Source of the DNA: Rhodamnia argentea | Taxonomy: Eukaryota; Streptophyta; Magnoliopsida; Myrtales; Myrtaceae | DNA length: 64,000 bases | NCBI RefSeq assembly: GCF_020921035.1 | Contig: NC_063155.1 | Span: 21,037,311-21,101,310, forward strand | Direction: 5' to 3' | Shown: positions 51,447-62,699 of the stretch, one piece after another | How the letters are laid out: the number at the start of each line of letters is the position of its first letter | Position numbering within the stretch: position 1 is the first letter of the stretch | Translations under genes and position numbers: made by a program | Notes under the pieces: generated by a model | The model's input: only the letters and a program-made list of their open reading frames with translations | Database searches by the model: none | What the model was told of the DNA's origin: nothing

Positions 51447-53809
51447 AAATCAAATTCATACCTGAGGTTTGACCTCCACAATTTGCTGTCCCCTCTTAAC
51501 AACTACAGGTTCATTAGCAAGCACACTCTCCAGATGACCCAACAATTCCTTGGCTTGGCATGATCCAAAATCGGGGTCTGCATCCTGATGGTGCCACACC
51601 AAAGCGCTCTCCTTGTACTCTATGCTTGACCCATCAGTTGCTTCTGTGTATGATTTCATTATAGGTTCCACGGTATTCTTCCAATCAAGATCAGCAGCCA
51701 ATGAACTGGTTTCCCACTCAGCTTCATTGTTCCACCTGCAGCAGAAAAGGAGCCAAAACCCTAAATGATGGGGAAACTTTCATTGTAGCAAGAAATACAT
51801 AAGATTCTGTTTTCCACATACCTTATAAAATACCCATGCTCAGCAGCTATTCCAAGCATCTTGCAAGAAGAAAGCCACTCACTTAATGATTTTCTCCCCC
51901 TCCCACTTATAATAAATACAGTGTTCTTTGGATCATTACAGAGAGTATTCAAAACAGAAAGGATTTCAGGGCCTGGCATTTTACTAATAGAAGCTTCAGG
52001 AACAACAGTGCCATCATAATCCAGAAATATAGCTCTTCTATTTGTCGTCCTATAAGAAGCGACTGCGTGATCAGTTAATAACCTTCTAAAGCTGGGAGAA
52101 AGAGAGAGAACTCTGAATCCCAATCCCAGACCAAATGCCCAGCACCGCTTCTTGTAATGATCTTGGCATGCTCTCTCCAGATCTTGTGCGAAGCTGCGTG
52201 CCCAATATGCCACATCATGAGTACTGACATATTTGTAATGTTTCTCGTGTCTTAATTGCTTCTCAGAACTTCTCATGTTTATTGCTGAACTTAATGCATC
52301 AGCCACAGCATCAATGTCCCAAGGATTGACCCTGATTGCTCCACTAAGAGAAGGCGAGCAACCAATGAACTCAGAAACTACGAGCATGCTCGTGCGGGGA
52401 GTGTCCTTTGTTATGCCCAGTGCTTCCTCCATGCTTGGAGTTCCCTGCCTGCAGACAATATACTTGTAAGGAACTAAATTCATCCCATCCCTCACAGCAT
52501 TCACTATGCAGCATTCTGCTACTGCGTAATAGGCACTCTTCTCGTAACGCGGAACAGGACGGTCAACTAAAACCACTGGCTCATAACCAGCGGCACCATA
52601 AGCTTCATTAATCCTTTTGGCAGTTAAATACATCTCCTTTTTTGCTTCTTGGACATCTTTGCCTAAACCTCTAGCTGGATTAACAATTTGAACAAGGACT
52701 ATTTTGCCACGTAATTGCAGATCCTGCTGCAAGAGTTGCTCCATGGCGAGTAGTTTTAGACTGATGCCCTTAAAAATATCCATGTCATCAACACCAATAA
52801 TCACTTTCTTCCCCTTGAACTGTTCTTGAATCTCCTTGACTTTGGTGGATGTAGCAGGAAGATTAAGGACAGATTCAAGCCGGCCCATGTGAACACCTAC
52901 AGGCAAAATTTTGATATACACTGTCCGACCAAAATACTCCAGTCCAATATACCCTCGCTTAGATTCATAATCCAGGCCCAGCATTCTACTACAGCATGAA
53001 AGGAAATGGCGCGCATAATCAAATGTATGGAAACCTATAAGGTCACAGTTCAGCAATCCCCTCAAGATCTCATCCCGGACAGGCAAGGTTCTATAAATTT
53101 CTGATGAAGGAAAAGGACTGTGGAGGAAGAATCCGAGTTTGACACGATGAAATCGCTTTCTTAGAAATGTGGGTAGGACCATGAGGTGATAATCATGAAC
53201 CCAAACATAGTCATCGTCAGGACTTATGATTTCCATCACCTTGTCTGCGAAAATTTTGTTTGCAGATACATATGCTTGCCAAAGCGAACGGTCAAAACGC
53301 TCCCCATGGTCTGCACACATGGGAAGCATGTAATGGAAAAGGGGCCATAACTGTTGTTTGCAGAATCCAAGATAAAACTTTTTCTGAAGATCATGAGGTA
53401 GAAAAGTTGGAACACAATTGAAATCCTCCAACAATTTCTGAGCAACTTCTTCGTGCTCACTCGCATCTATTTCAACCTTGAGAGAACCCACATAAAGTAT
53501 CTCAGTTTCAGACGAGAAACCATCCTTTACTTGTAGTAATATTGAATCCTTATCTAGACTGAAACTCCACTTCTCTGTTTCCATATCCCTTTTAGCATGC
53601 AAAGGCAACATATTTGCAACAATGATTTTCCGCTCATGAAAACCAGATGAAGTGGCATCAGAATCTCCATCAGGACTGCCATTACCATCCAAATCAGATA
53701 TAATACCTGGCACCTTGATGACCCTTGGAAGAGCTCTAGGAATTGGAACGATATCCAAAAGATCCCCAGTAGCCAGATCCGAGAAATTCATATAAGATCG
53801 TGATGCCAT
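51048..53809 (-). CDS. TPS9: Class II trehalose-6-phosphate synthase (TPS8-10 group)
   Basis: Two-domain protein: an N-terminal GT20 glucosyltransferase-like domain and a C-terminal HAD phosphatase-like domain. Three coding exons: 53809-51822, 51735-51462 and 51371-51048, giving 861 aa, the family length. The start MASRSYMNFSDLATGDLLDI is typical of class II. GT20 blocks include DDYVWVHDYHLMVLPTFLRK, LGFFLHSPFPSSEIYRTLP and NAVRDGMNLVPYKYI. Phosphatase-like motifs are LDYDGTV (near residue 594), ISGRG, and CIGDDRSDEDMFE in exon 3. Class II members mostly lack measurable synthase activity in Arabidopsis and are thought to act in sugar and energy signalling. The N-terminus resembles TPS9 most, by memory. 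Intron 2 is only 90 bases and mostly microsatellite. Confidence 0.95.
51390..51444 (+). repeat. (GA)27 microsatellite filling TPS intron 2
   Basis: An uninterrupted GA tract of about 54 bases inside the 90-base intron 51372-51461. In the transcript it is a (CU)27 tract that ends about 18 bases before the 3' splice site. Confidence 0.97.
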
Positions 53810-55144
53810 TAGAAGTAGAGAAGGAACGTCACTGATTCATACAGGCAAATCCTTAAACCCAAAACAACATGAACGATTGTGCTGAAGCACAGAACAAGAC
53901 CTACAAAAGAACGTGTCACATACAGAAATAGCAGCACATAAGATAAGCACCTCTACCATTCTCCCAGAACACAACTGACTTAAAAACATATATTGTGACA
54001 AAACAAAACCCATCACACAGACAAATTGCCTTGCTACTATTAGAAACTCCTAATCATATTTATAGGCATTGGTAACACCCGTCTCACGATGAACAAAACG
54101 CCAGTCCGCCTCCTCCCAAGGAAACAAAGAGGACAGAGAAGGAAGCAGAATGCTGTGGAGACAGCAAATTGCCTTTAAGTGTACAAGGAAAAAGAATAAG
54201 CAAAGTGATAAGCCAAACTATGCTCATTGAAATGGACAATTAGCAAGTCTAGAATTAAGATCGTGCAAAGGGTATATCATATGCTTATCTCTCCAAAAGG
54301 AATCATCAGTTAAGTTGTTCCAAGTAGTCAAATAACAATATATCAACTATTGCCAAGACTCAATGAAACAGAAATGAGGCATTCTACCACTCACTTCTCA
54401 CAAGAGGTGAAACCCAAAAAGTTGCCATCTCAAACCTTGTAAAGCAGTCTCCAGTCAATCTCCTAAGGCAAATCTACTTGCAAGCATTCGTCCAACATAA
54501 AAATATTATATTGTATGTAGATAATTTATTTAGAAAAGCACAAACCGAGTTTCCAACCAAATTTGAGATTCATCTTATTTTCACATCCTACCCATCATTA
54601 GATCCATCAAGTCAACATAACCCAATTCACAACTGTTAGATATGAGCAAAAGTGATTCTAATAGGGTTGGTCACCAAGCAAATCCAACGAACTTTTTGAA
54701 AAGATAGCCGCTCAGTAAGAAGATGTTTAAACTATTTGATGGCATCATCTACGTTAAGATCGGGCCAAAAAAAGACCCGCAATAGAATGCATCCCTGTAC
54801 AATGTCAACACACTTTCTTGACAGAAGAAAATTCCATGATACCACTACTGTGTACTTTTTATGTTAAAACAAAATGAAAATCAATTAAAATCATGACATC
54901 CTAGCACATGGAAACCCATGCACAAAATCTGTGAGCATGCCTACACATTTGTGTGTGAGTGTTGGAGCGGGAGAGGGAGAGGGGAGGTAGAGAGAACATG
55001 CTAAATGCAGGTAACAAGTATTTCATGTAACAAGACAGATGTAAAGCTCAACTATATGCATGCCTCATTTGCATTCAAAAGTATCATTCGACAGCCTATA
55101 ACAGCCAAAGCCAGGAAAGAAAAGATTCATAGACAATTTATAAG

Positions 55145-57115
55145 GCTCCCTTTCTTTTGCGGAAACGTTAAGTGGGAAAACCATGGCGTTTGGATCACTT
55201 AAGGAAAAAAAAGTCAACGGAAGATATGTGCTTAAATTCAAGAAAATGATTTCTTCTTTAAAAAATCAAAAATTATTTTCAAAATATGACTAGATATCGG
55301 CATTTGGACTAGAAACTTTACGGTTGGGCATAGGAACCCCAACGCTTGTTCTCGGGCAGTTGACATCGGCCCTAGCCGGGTTCGCCGGACTCCATCTAGA
55401 CCAAGCCTAGGAACAAAGAGGCTAGGCCTAGAACTCGATGCTCGTGTCTAGGTGCACAGAGGTTTGGCTTAGGACACCAACACCCGTGGCTAGGCCTAGG
55501 ACTCCACTACCGTTGCTCGATCGCTCGACGCCCTAGCCTGGGGTCCACGGAGGTCGAGCCCAAGATCCTTGTGCTCGTACCCTAATCTCTTAACACCCAA
55601 GCGCGGGCTCAAGTCCATAGCGTCAAAGTCCATTTAGTGGGAGAAGATTTTCCACATTTTTCAGCATTTGAATCACTTAGGGAAAATAGTCAACGGAAAA
55701 TGTTTTCCGAGTCGGGAAAAAATCTATACTTAAATTCAAGAAAATGATTTCCTCTTTGAAAAATCGAAAATCATTTACAAATTATGATTAGATATCGACA
55801 CTTGGACTAAAAACTCTACGGTTGGGCATGGTAACCTCAACGCTTGTTCTCGGGCCCTTGCCGGCGGCCTTGGGCTGGGTTCGCCACAGTTCATCGACAC
55901 CAAGTCTGAGTTCAAAGAGGCCGGGCCTAGAACCCCAGTGCTTGTGTCCGAGTGCACAGAGGTTTGGCTTAGGACACCAACACTCATGGCTAGACCTAGT
56001 GCTCCACTACCGTTGCCTGCGGAGCCCTAGCTTAAGGTCCATAGAGGCCTGGCCCGAGACCCTAGTGCTTGTGCCCAAATCTTTGACGCCCGAGCCCAAG
56101 CCAGGTCCATAGCGTCTGGATCCATTTAGTGGGAGAACATTTTCCTCATTTTCCGACATTTGGATTGCTTAGGAAAAAAAGTCAATGGAAAATGTTTTCA
56201 TCAATGAAAACTCTATGCTTAAATTCAAGAAAATGATTTCTTCTTTAAAAAAATTGAAAATCATTTTTCAAAATATGAATAAATATTGGCGTTTGGACTA
56301 TAAACTCTACATTTACGCATAGAAAACCTAACGCTTGTTCTCGGGCCCTTGACAGCAGCCCTGGGCCGAGTCCACTGGAGTCCATCGAGGCCAAGCCTAG
56401 GTCCAAAGAGGATGGGTCTAGAACCCCGGTGCTCGAGCTCGGGTACACAGAGGTTGGGCTTGGGACACCAACACCCGTGGCCTAGCCTAGGACACTCGTA
56501 CCATTGCCCGTCTCCTTGATGCCCTAGCTCGGGGTCCACAGAGGCCGAGCCCAAGACCCAGTTGCTCGTGCCCGAATCTCTAACACTTGACTCCAAGTCC
56601 ATTGAAGCGGGGCTCGGGTCCATAGTGCCCGAGCTTGGCGCCCATGCCTTGGTCCTTGGCACTTCTACTCGGGTCGAGGATCCATTGAGGCGGTGGTCGG
56701 GACGTAGGCACACGCCCGAGTCAATCAAGGCCACGCTTGAGGCCCCGGCACCTGCACTCAAGTCCATCAAGATCGGGCCGGGACTTCAAAGTGCGAACCG
56801 GGATTCCCGGCACTCATGCTCTAGCGCCCAATGCCCGGGTCCATCGAGGCTTGGCTCGGGTGCCCTGCGCCCTAGTTGGGGTCCATCAAGATCCAACCCA
56901 AGATCCTAGTGCCCATACCCAATTCCCTGCCCGAATAATCTATTTTTACTCGGGAAAATCAAATTTTCCTCACCAAAAGACGGAAAACATTTTCTAGTTC
57001 ATTTCAGTTTCGGCCAAATACCGTAAAATATTGTCATTTTTCCAAGAAAATAACTTCGTGGAAAACATTTTCCAGAAATGTTACATTTTCCACGAAACAA
57101 ATGGAATCTAAATGT
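55145..57115. mobile_element. Possible composite element bounded by GGCTCC-type ends
   Basis: The left edge reads AAGGCTCCCTTTCTTTTGCG and the right edge, reversed, reads AGATTCCATTTGTTTCGTGG; both continue into GGAAAA words. These are imperfect inverted ends around the ~480-bp array. I cannot identify a target duplication, and no transposase is present. Confidence 0.4.
55189..56940 (+). repeat. Tandem array of a ~480-bp unit, three copies, last one expanded
   Basis: Units start at about 55189, 55667 and 56159 (periods ~478 and ~492). Each has an AT-rich part (TTTGGATCACTTAGG..., AAATTCAAGAAAATGATTTC) and a GC-rich part (CAACGCTTGTTCTCGGGC, GTGCACAGAGGTTTGGCTTA). The GC-rich part is itself built from degenerate 40-50-bp pieces around GGTCCATCGAGGCC and CCCGAGACCCTAGTGC. 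The third unit continues with extra pieces to about 56940. Long open frames here come from the GC-rich repeats and are not genes. Confidence 0.85.
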
Positions 57116-58371
57116 AAAAAAAAGTTCATTTAACAATTGCCTGAATATTTATATTATTCGAAAAGTTCCTCTAAGAACACGAGTATTACTTCAACTCGAG
57201 AAGAGGAAAAAAAATTCAAAGAGAAACTACATCACCAGTCAGCAACGAAAACATCTTGAGGGATCAATTTCGGGAAAGGCAGAGTTCGTATTTGCAACCA
57301 ACACACGGTATAAGCAAGAAATCCAAACTGCCAAAGACAAGCTCAAAAGTGAAGAGACTTCCAAGAAGTTTAACCTTGGAAATATCAGTAACCTAGAACA
57401 TCATTGACATGTCAGCGAATCGTATGCCTGTTCTGACTATAGAGACTAATAGAGGAGTCGGAATTGACAGTAAGAAAAAGTAAAACACTTCTGAAATGAT
57501 ACCCAGCACTAGAACCAGAAATAAAATCTGCTGGCCATCCAAACAGAGATAAAAGAGACAACCATTTAGAAGATTTACACTTCTCAGAAGGAAGATAAGC
57601 TCTATGTCTAACAATTAAAAGAATGGTATATGACCGCCCAAAATCTTACAACGTAAATGAACTTCGGTTGTTTAAGGGAAAATCTCTGCCTGTAACGCCC
57701 GCAAACGAGGTCACAAATAACCAAAGATAACCACAAAGAGTAACAAATAGAGAAACTATCATAGACAGACAGCAGAGCAGACAGGAATCACTGCACAAAA
57801 CGTGCTGCCCACAATTCCTCTATCCCAGTAGTCTCAAAACAGATTTCGTGAATTCCCAAACCTGAACAAAATCCAAATCAAGCGCTTAAATGGCTAAAGG
57901 GGAGAATCACCCACCAACCAAAACCCCGCCGCAACTCAGAACAAAGATTCCTATCTTGAAGCGCAACAGTCGAACCAAAAAAAAACCAACTCGACGGAAA
58001 CTAGGCATCATCATCCACCCAACTGAACTCGCTTCCGAGCAACGAAGACACCAATTACACACGCAGACACACACAGAGACAAGCACGGCGGGGACCGTCC
58101 CCAAGCATTTCGAAGCAACCAAAGGGGAGACTCTCGTCGGAGCAAAAAGCGTACCGAGTTGACGGCAGGCGACACGGAGATATCGAGCGGCGGAGGAGGA
58201 TCTCCCGGGATTGCGCGCACACCTCGAAGCGAACTGCTCACCGGGTAACGGCGATCGGAGGACGCTCTCGAGGGGAGGGAGACGGTGGCGACTACCTTGT
58301 GGAAGCTGGTTGCAGAGGAGACAGAGAGAATGGAACACCGAAAAAGGTCCACAAAACGTGAAAACTGCGAT

Positions 58372-58372
<1 letters not shown>

Positions 58373-58405
<33 letters not shown>
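58373..58405 (+). repeat. (GA)n microsatellite at the TPS leader/promoter
   Basis: About 16 GA repeats plus a GGGAGGGAGGGAGG tail, just upstream of the inferred leader exon. It reads as (CT)n on the sense strand. Confidence 0.9.
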
Positions 58406-58411
<6 letters not shown>

Positions 58412-59863
58412 AGGGAGGGAGACGGGATAGGGTCGTTGGGACGCGTTGGGGGGGCTTTACCGCAGTTAGTTTTCAACCCTGGCTATCCAGTTTCGGATCA
58501 CGTTTCCCCGTTTCAACTTTACTTTGAAATTACTCTAATGCCCTCCACCAGCACTATATCCTTTTTACCCTTTCATTGATTAAAAATAAAAAAAAATTGG
58601 AAGTGGAGGAGAATGCTTTAGAAAAAGAAAAAAAAAGTGGGGAGTGGCGAGCGAGCATCAGCACGTAAGGTCCTCATGTATAGCCGCCGGTCCCTAGCGA
58701 TCGGCACTACCGCGGAATGTTCGGTTAGAGCCGTGATCGGTTTGCACCCGCCACAATTCGAAAGTTTAAGATTGGCGAGCATGTTATCACTGTTCCACCA
58801 AAATAGTAGCAACCATGAAAAGGATCCGGGCGAGATTAGAAACCTACCTCACTCGTTATCAGCTCATTGATGAATAAAAAAAAAAAAAGAGAGGACTTTA
58901 CATCTTTGGAATCGTAGGGTTTCCCTTTTATGATATTTGGAAAGTTAAGATTTTTTATTTTATCTTTGATCAAAAAGTAAAGAGGAGGCGTCGTTTCGGT
59001 AGTGTCGGAGTAGTGTGGTTAATAAACAACATTATCCTCCTAGCGATGTGGGTTTGGCTTATCTTATCACGCTTCTTTGTCCTTTTAATTTACTGATTAA
59101 TCTTGTGAAAATTAGTGCTAATTAAACAAAGCTTCTTCCGGTCAAAAGGAGATAAGCGAAGACCAGGCCCCTAATTTCCGTCCATATATATATTTTTTTA
59201 TCTCATTGCATTATTGAAAACCATACTTTATCAAAGAATTGGAATTTTTTTTTGTCATGCAATTATGATTCCAAGAAATAAAATTCTCCAACGAAATTAC
59301 TTTCCAAATTTACGCGGATTATAGAGATTTGATCCCTTCGTGAAATTTTTACCTTTTTTTTTTAATGGTACAGTGGATATAAGCCCGTGAAATTACCAAA
59401 GAAGAAAAGAAAAAAGTCAGGGAGGAAAAGCACAGGAGAAATAAAGACGAACCAATTGAGTGTCGTGACCGATAGTACGATTCGATTTTCGATTCCCAAC
59501 TAAGTCAATTTAGATTGGAATCATTTCTCGTCTGAATCGTTGCGGCTTGATCCGCAACCACCGATGTCGAGATCGAACCGCACCAGGCAATGCTCATCCC
59601 CACCATTCGGGTTTCGCGGTAGCCGCCCCACCCCACCCCACCCCACCAAACCAAATTCCGAGCGGGCGAGTGGATAGGCATTATTAGCCCCCACATCTCT
59701 CGTTTTCCATCATGCATTCCACGTATATCTTCACGTGCAATCTTTTTTATTTTTTTCTATATCAGTGATCTTTATCTTGTCTCCTCATTTTCTTCTTCTT
59801 TGTTTTAAGATTATCTTTATTAATTAGCGTTTAGGGCTCGCCCGTGCATGACGTCATTAGTGG

Positions 59864-59902
<39 letters not shown>

Positions 59903-60090
59903 GGAAGAAAATGGGTGATTATTCTATGGGTTGGACAAAAGTGATAAGTTAAAATAAATGGGCTAATTTATGTACACACTCTTACTTGTTTCTCTTTCTT
60001 TTCTTTTCTTTTTATGCGGGGGCAATCCGAAGATCTCTTTCGAATAATAACGCCTTCCATAGATATCTACACCATTTAAAATAAGAGTTA
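58406..60090. other. TPS promoter side and AT-rich intergenic DNA
   Basis: Includes a (CCCCA)4 tract at 59626-59645, which would be a G-quadruplex candidate on the minus strand, and a compound (AT)n(GT)n microsatellite at 59863-59902. No coding sequence is recognised. Confidence 0.45.
59863..59902 (+). repeat. Compound (AT)n(GT)n microsatellite
   Basis: About eight AT repeats pass directly into about eleven GT repeats in intergenic DNA. Confidence 0.95.
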
Positions 60091-60094
60091 ATAC

Positions 60095-60815
60095 CACGAA
60101 AAAATTTCAAACTATTACACGTGATAAATTTATCCCAAATAAATTTTTGGATCACAAAAAATCCTAAACCGATATACCTATGGAAAATTTACTAAAAATT
60201 ATTTTTTTGACCACAATAAACCCAAAACTAGTACATATGTGATAAATTAATCCAAAACTATTTTTTTGACCATCGAAAATCTCAAACCGGTGTACTTGTG
60301 ACAAATCTATCGCAACTAATTTTTAGAGCACAAAAAATTTCAAACTGGTACATACGTGACAAATTTACTCTTCCTTAATTTTCGCTAAATTGGATTAATT
60401 TCATGAAAAATCCCAAAATTGATATACATGTGATCGAGAGAAGGTAAAAACCCAAAATTGGTACACCCGCCAATTATCAAGTGTCGTCTAACTTAGCAAT
60501 TTGATAGTAAAATTTAACCAAAACTAATGGAGGGTAAGATCGTCATAGGTGTACCCGTTTAGAATTTTTGACAGTCAAAAAATTAATTTTGGGTAAATTT
60601 ATCACATATGTACCAATTTAGAATTTTTGTGGTCAAAAAAATATTTTTGGGTAAATTTGTCACATGTGCACCAATTTGAGGTTTGTTGTGGTCAAAAAAA
60701 TATTTTTGGATAAATTTGTCACATGTGTACCAATTTGAGGTTTGTTGTGGTCAAAAAAATATTTTGGATAAATTTGTTACAAATATACTAGTTTGGAGTA
60801 TTTCATTGTGTGAAC
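60095..60815. mobile_element. Inverted arrangement of ~58-60-bp tandem repeats
   Basis: The left half (to about 60370) repeats a unit containing GTGATAAATTTATCCCAAA, TTTTTTTGACCAC and AAAAATCCTAAACC. The right half (from about 60560) repeats the reverse (GTGGTCAAAAAAATATTTTT, GGATAAATTTGTCACATGTG, ACCAATTTGAGG) about four times. The two arrays face each other around a ~190-base centre. There is no coding content and no clear target duplication. Confidence 0.65.
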
Positions 60816-61191
60816 CCTAAAAATAAAGATGATCTCCTACTTTTAAGGGATCATAATTCTTCTTCTTATAACATTGCCATATTAGTAATTTCATAAATAC
60901 TGCATTAATGAAAAACTTTGTGAATCGAATCATTCATTCTTTTTTTCTTTTATATATCATCTATTTCAATTATAAATTTTGAATATTTTCTATCTTAACC
61001 TAACTATAGAAGTACGAATTGGATTATTTCTATCTTAACTATAAGCTTCTTCATATCACGTCAATATTTTCTTTCCCTTAAATGATAATTTTAACATTTC
61101 CTTATCTGATATATAATGACTCAAACTTTCTGTAGATGTCGATTATTTGCTCACATGCAGCTGAGTGTGGAGGACACAAGCAAACGTTTTA

Positions 61192-61252
61192 GGGAAAATA
61201 TTTTTAAATCAATCATTTTTGAAAAAAATGATTGATTTAAAAATATTTTCCC
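61192..61252. repeat. Perfect 61-bp palindrome (29-bp arms, 3-base loop)
   Basis: GGGAAAATATTTTTAAATCA and nine further bases are followed by GAA and then the exact reverse complement, ending AAAATATTTTCCC. It lies at one end of a MITE-like fragment (61192-61410). Confidence 0.95.
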
Positions 61253-61254
61253 AA

Positions 61255-61410
61255 AAATGAATAATATTTTCTTTACAAATAACAATTTATGTCTAAATAT
61301 TTTCGTGGGTGATGAAAATATTTCGTTTCATTCATTTTTGTAAACGATACGAGCAATCGTTTTTAGGAAAACGCTTTCCAAATCGTTCATTTTTGGTAAA
61401 ATAAATGGAG
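61255..61410 (-). mobile_element. MITE-like fragment ending GGCTCCATTT, with a diverged copy at 61640-61750
   Basis: Reversed, the right end reads GAGGCTCCATTTATTTTACC, then AAATGAACGATTTGGAAAGC, and ends near AAAATATTTAGACATAAATT. The segment at 63851-64000 has the same order of words on the + strand. 61640-61750 is a more diverged direct copy (AATTTATGTTTAAATAATTTCGTGG). Confidence 0.6.
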
Positions 61411-61759
61411 CCTCAACATTAGACCCTTTCTTCGTAGGCTAATCCATATTTTCTAAAATCAATGATAGACTAAAAAGTCAAACCTGTGACAATAAAAGCA
61501 ATATAGTAATGAGTGCTATATTTTGGAAAACAATCTAACATTTTGTTCTCTATTTTTTTTTCCTCGAGATATGAATAATTTAGAACATATTTTTTTAAAG
61601 ATAATCACATGTATCTTTTGAGATAATTAATCGATTAAATATATTTTCATTACTGATAATAATTTATGTTTAAATAATTTCGTGGACAATTGAAATATAT
61701 TTGTTTCATTCGCTACTACAAGCGAGATAAGCTATCATTTATGAGAAAATTATTTTTTA

Positions 61760-62260
61760 ATTTACTTATAACCTACCTTAATCAGCCTGATTATCCAATG
61801 ATTCCATTCCATATCGCAAGTTAGTGCTTTTGGCAACACATCCTCCTCCCAAAAGGAGGAAAAAGGCAAAAAGGAAACTTCGTGCGCGTGAAAATCCAAT
61901 GGCAGAAACGTAATTATCCCAAAAGAAGTGGCTTTTTGTTTGAGCTCTTCTGCACAGTAATGGCGAGGAAGTGGATAAGATGGGCGGCGGGATAAGGGGC
62001 ATTTCAGTCCTTTCCGGCCCCCTCCTCGTTTTCTCCGACTTGCTCTTTCCATTTTCCTCGTCCACCAAACCGTCCTCCACTCCAACCGCCTCGCGCGGAC
62101 ACGTCACGACGCGACCTCAAAGTTCCCCCCCCGCGCGCCCATGTCAGCGATTATCACCCGCCCGAATTTAATTCGGTTCTGCAACACCGCCAATCCATCG
62201 GTCGAAATGATTTTACGGATCAATCGAAATCGAGTGATTCTCAAATTTAATCATATTTAC
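61760..62260. other. Intergenic, partly GC-rich, no gene recognised
   Basis: A GC-rich patch at 62080-62165 might be a promoter for a gene further on, but no frame in either direction shows a known domain. Confidence 0.3.
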
Positions 62261-62267
62261 GCACATG

Positions 62268-62655
62268 TAAAGATGTCAAACGGGTAGTTCGGATCTGATT
62301 TGGGTCGGGTTGAATATGACCCTATCTATATTGATACATTTTCATATAGTAAAAATCTAACGATCCCTACCGGATCCGATCCCATCCAATCCATATCGGA
62401 CTCAATTCATACCCGATCCGATCCATACTATTCAAACACTTTCGTATTTAATCAAATTTATCAAAACTTGTGAGTTATTAAAAAATTTATAAAAATAAAA
62501 TAATTAGCTAATCCATTTATGACCTATTTAAAACTCGTTAAGACCGATAGTGATTCCTTTATGACCCATTTAAGTTTATTAAGCAATCAATTTATAATCC
62601 ACCCTATTCAATATGGGTTAGAATATGGGCTCCTGGCCCATTTTGCCCCCTTTAT
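62268..62655. mobile_element. Possible hAT-type MITE
   Basis: The left end (GATGTCAAACGGGTAGTTCG) and the right end, reversed (GGGGGCAAAATGGGCC), fit the GGGTGTCAAACGGG-type ends common in plant hAT MITEs. The interior has paired words such as CCGATCCGATCC and GACCCATTTAAGTTTATTAA. An 8-bp target duplication could not be confirmed. Confidence 0.4.
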
Positions 62656-62699
62656 GTGCATGTCACGCAGATATAATTGCAATTAGCGAGCCGATACCT

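Larger units (their letters stand above)
53882..58154 (-). other. Probable ~4.3-kb leader intron of the TPS gene
   Basis: On the minus strand an acceptor (TTCTGTGCTTCAG ending at 53882) lies 72 bases before the TPS start codon. A donor (CAACTCG then GTACGC) lies at 58154, and another candidate donor (CCACAAG then GTAGTC) at 58295. The GC-rich exon between about 58155 and 58370 would be the leader. Class II TPS genes often have leader introns, but the length here is inferred. The intron contains the tandem array listed separately. Confidence 0.5.

Noticed and set aside
56261-56909. Open frames of 115-169 codons in the tandem array
   Set aside because: Both strands are open because the repeats are GC-rich; the peptides simply repeat with the DNA unit and match no protein.
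55189-56940. Could the direct repeats be a CRISPR array?
   Set aside because: The units are ~480 bp, diverged, with no short identical repeats or spacers, and the genome is a plant's.
57907-58476. 189-codon minus-strand open frame in the TPS leader region
   Set aside because: It crosses candidate splice donors, the CT microsatellite and low-complexity sequence, and matches the inferred leader/promoter instead of a protein family.
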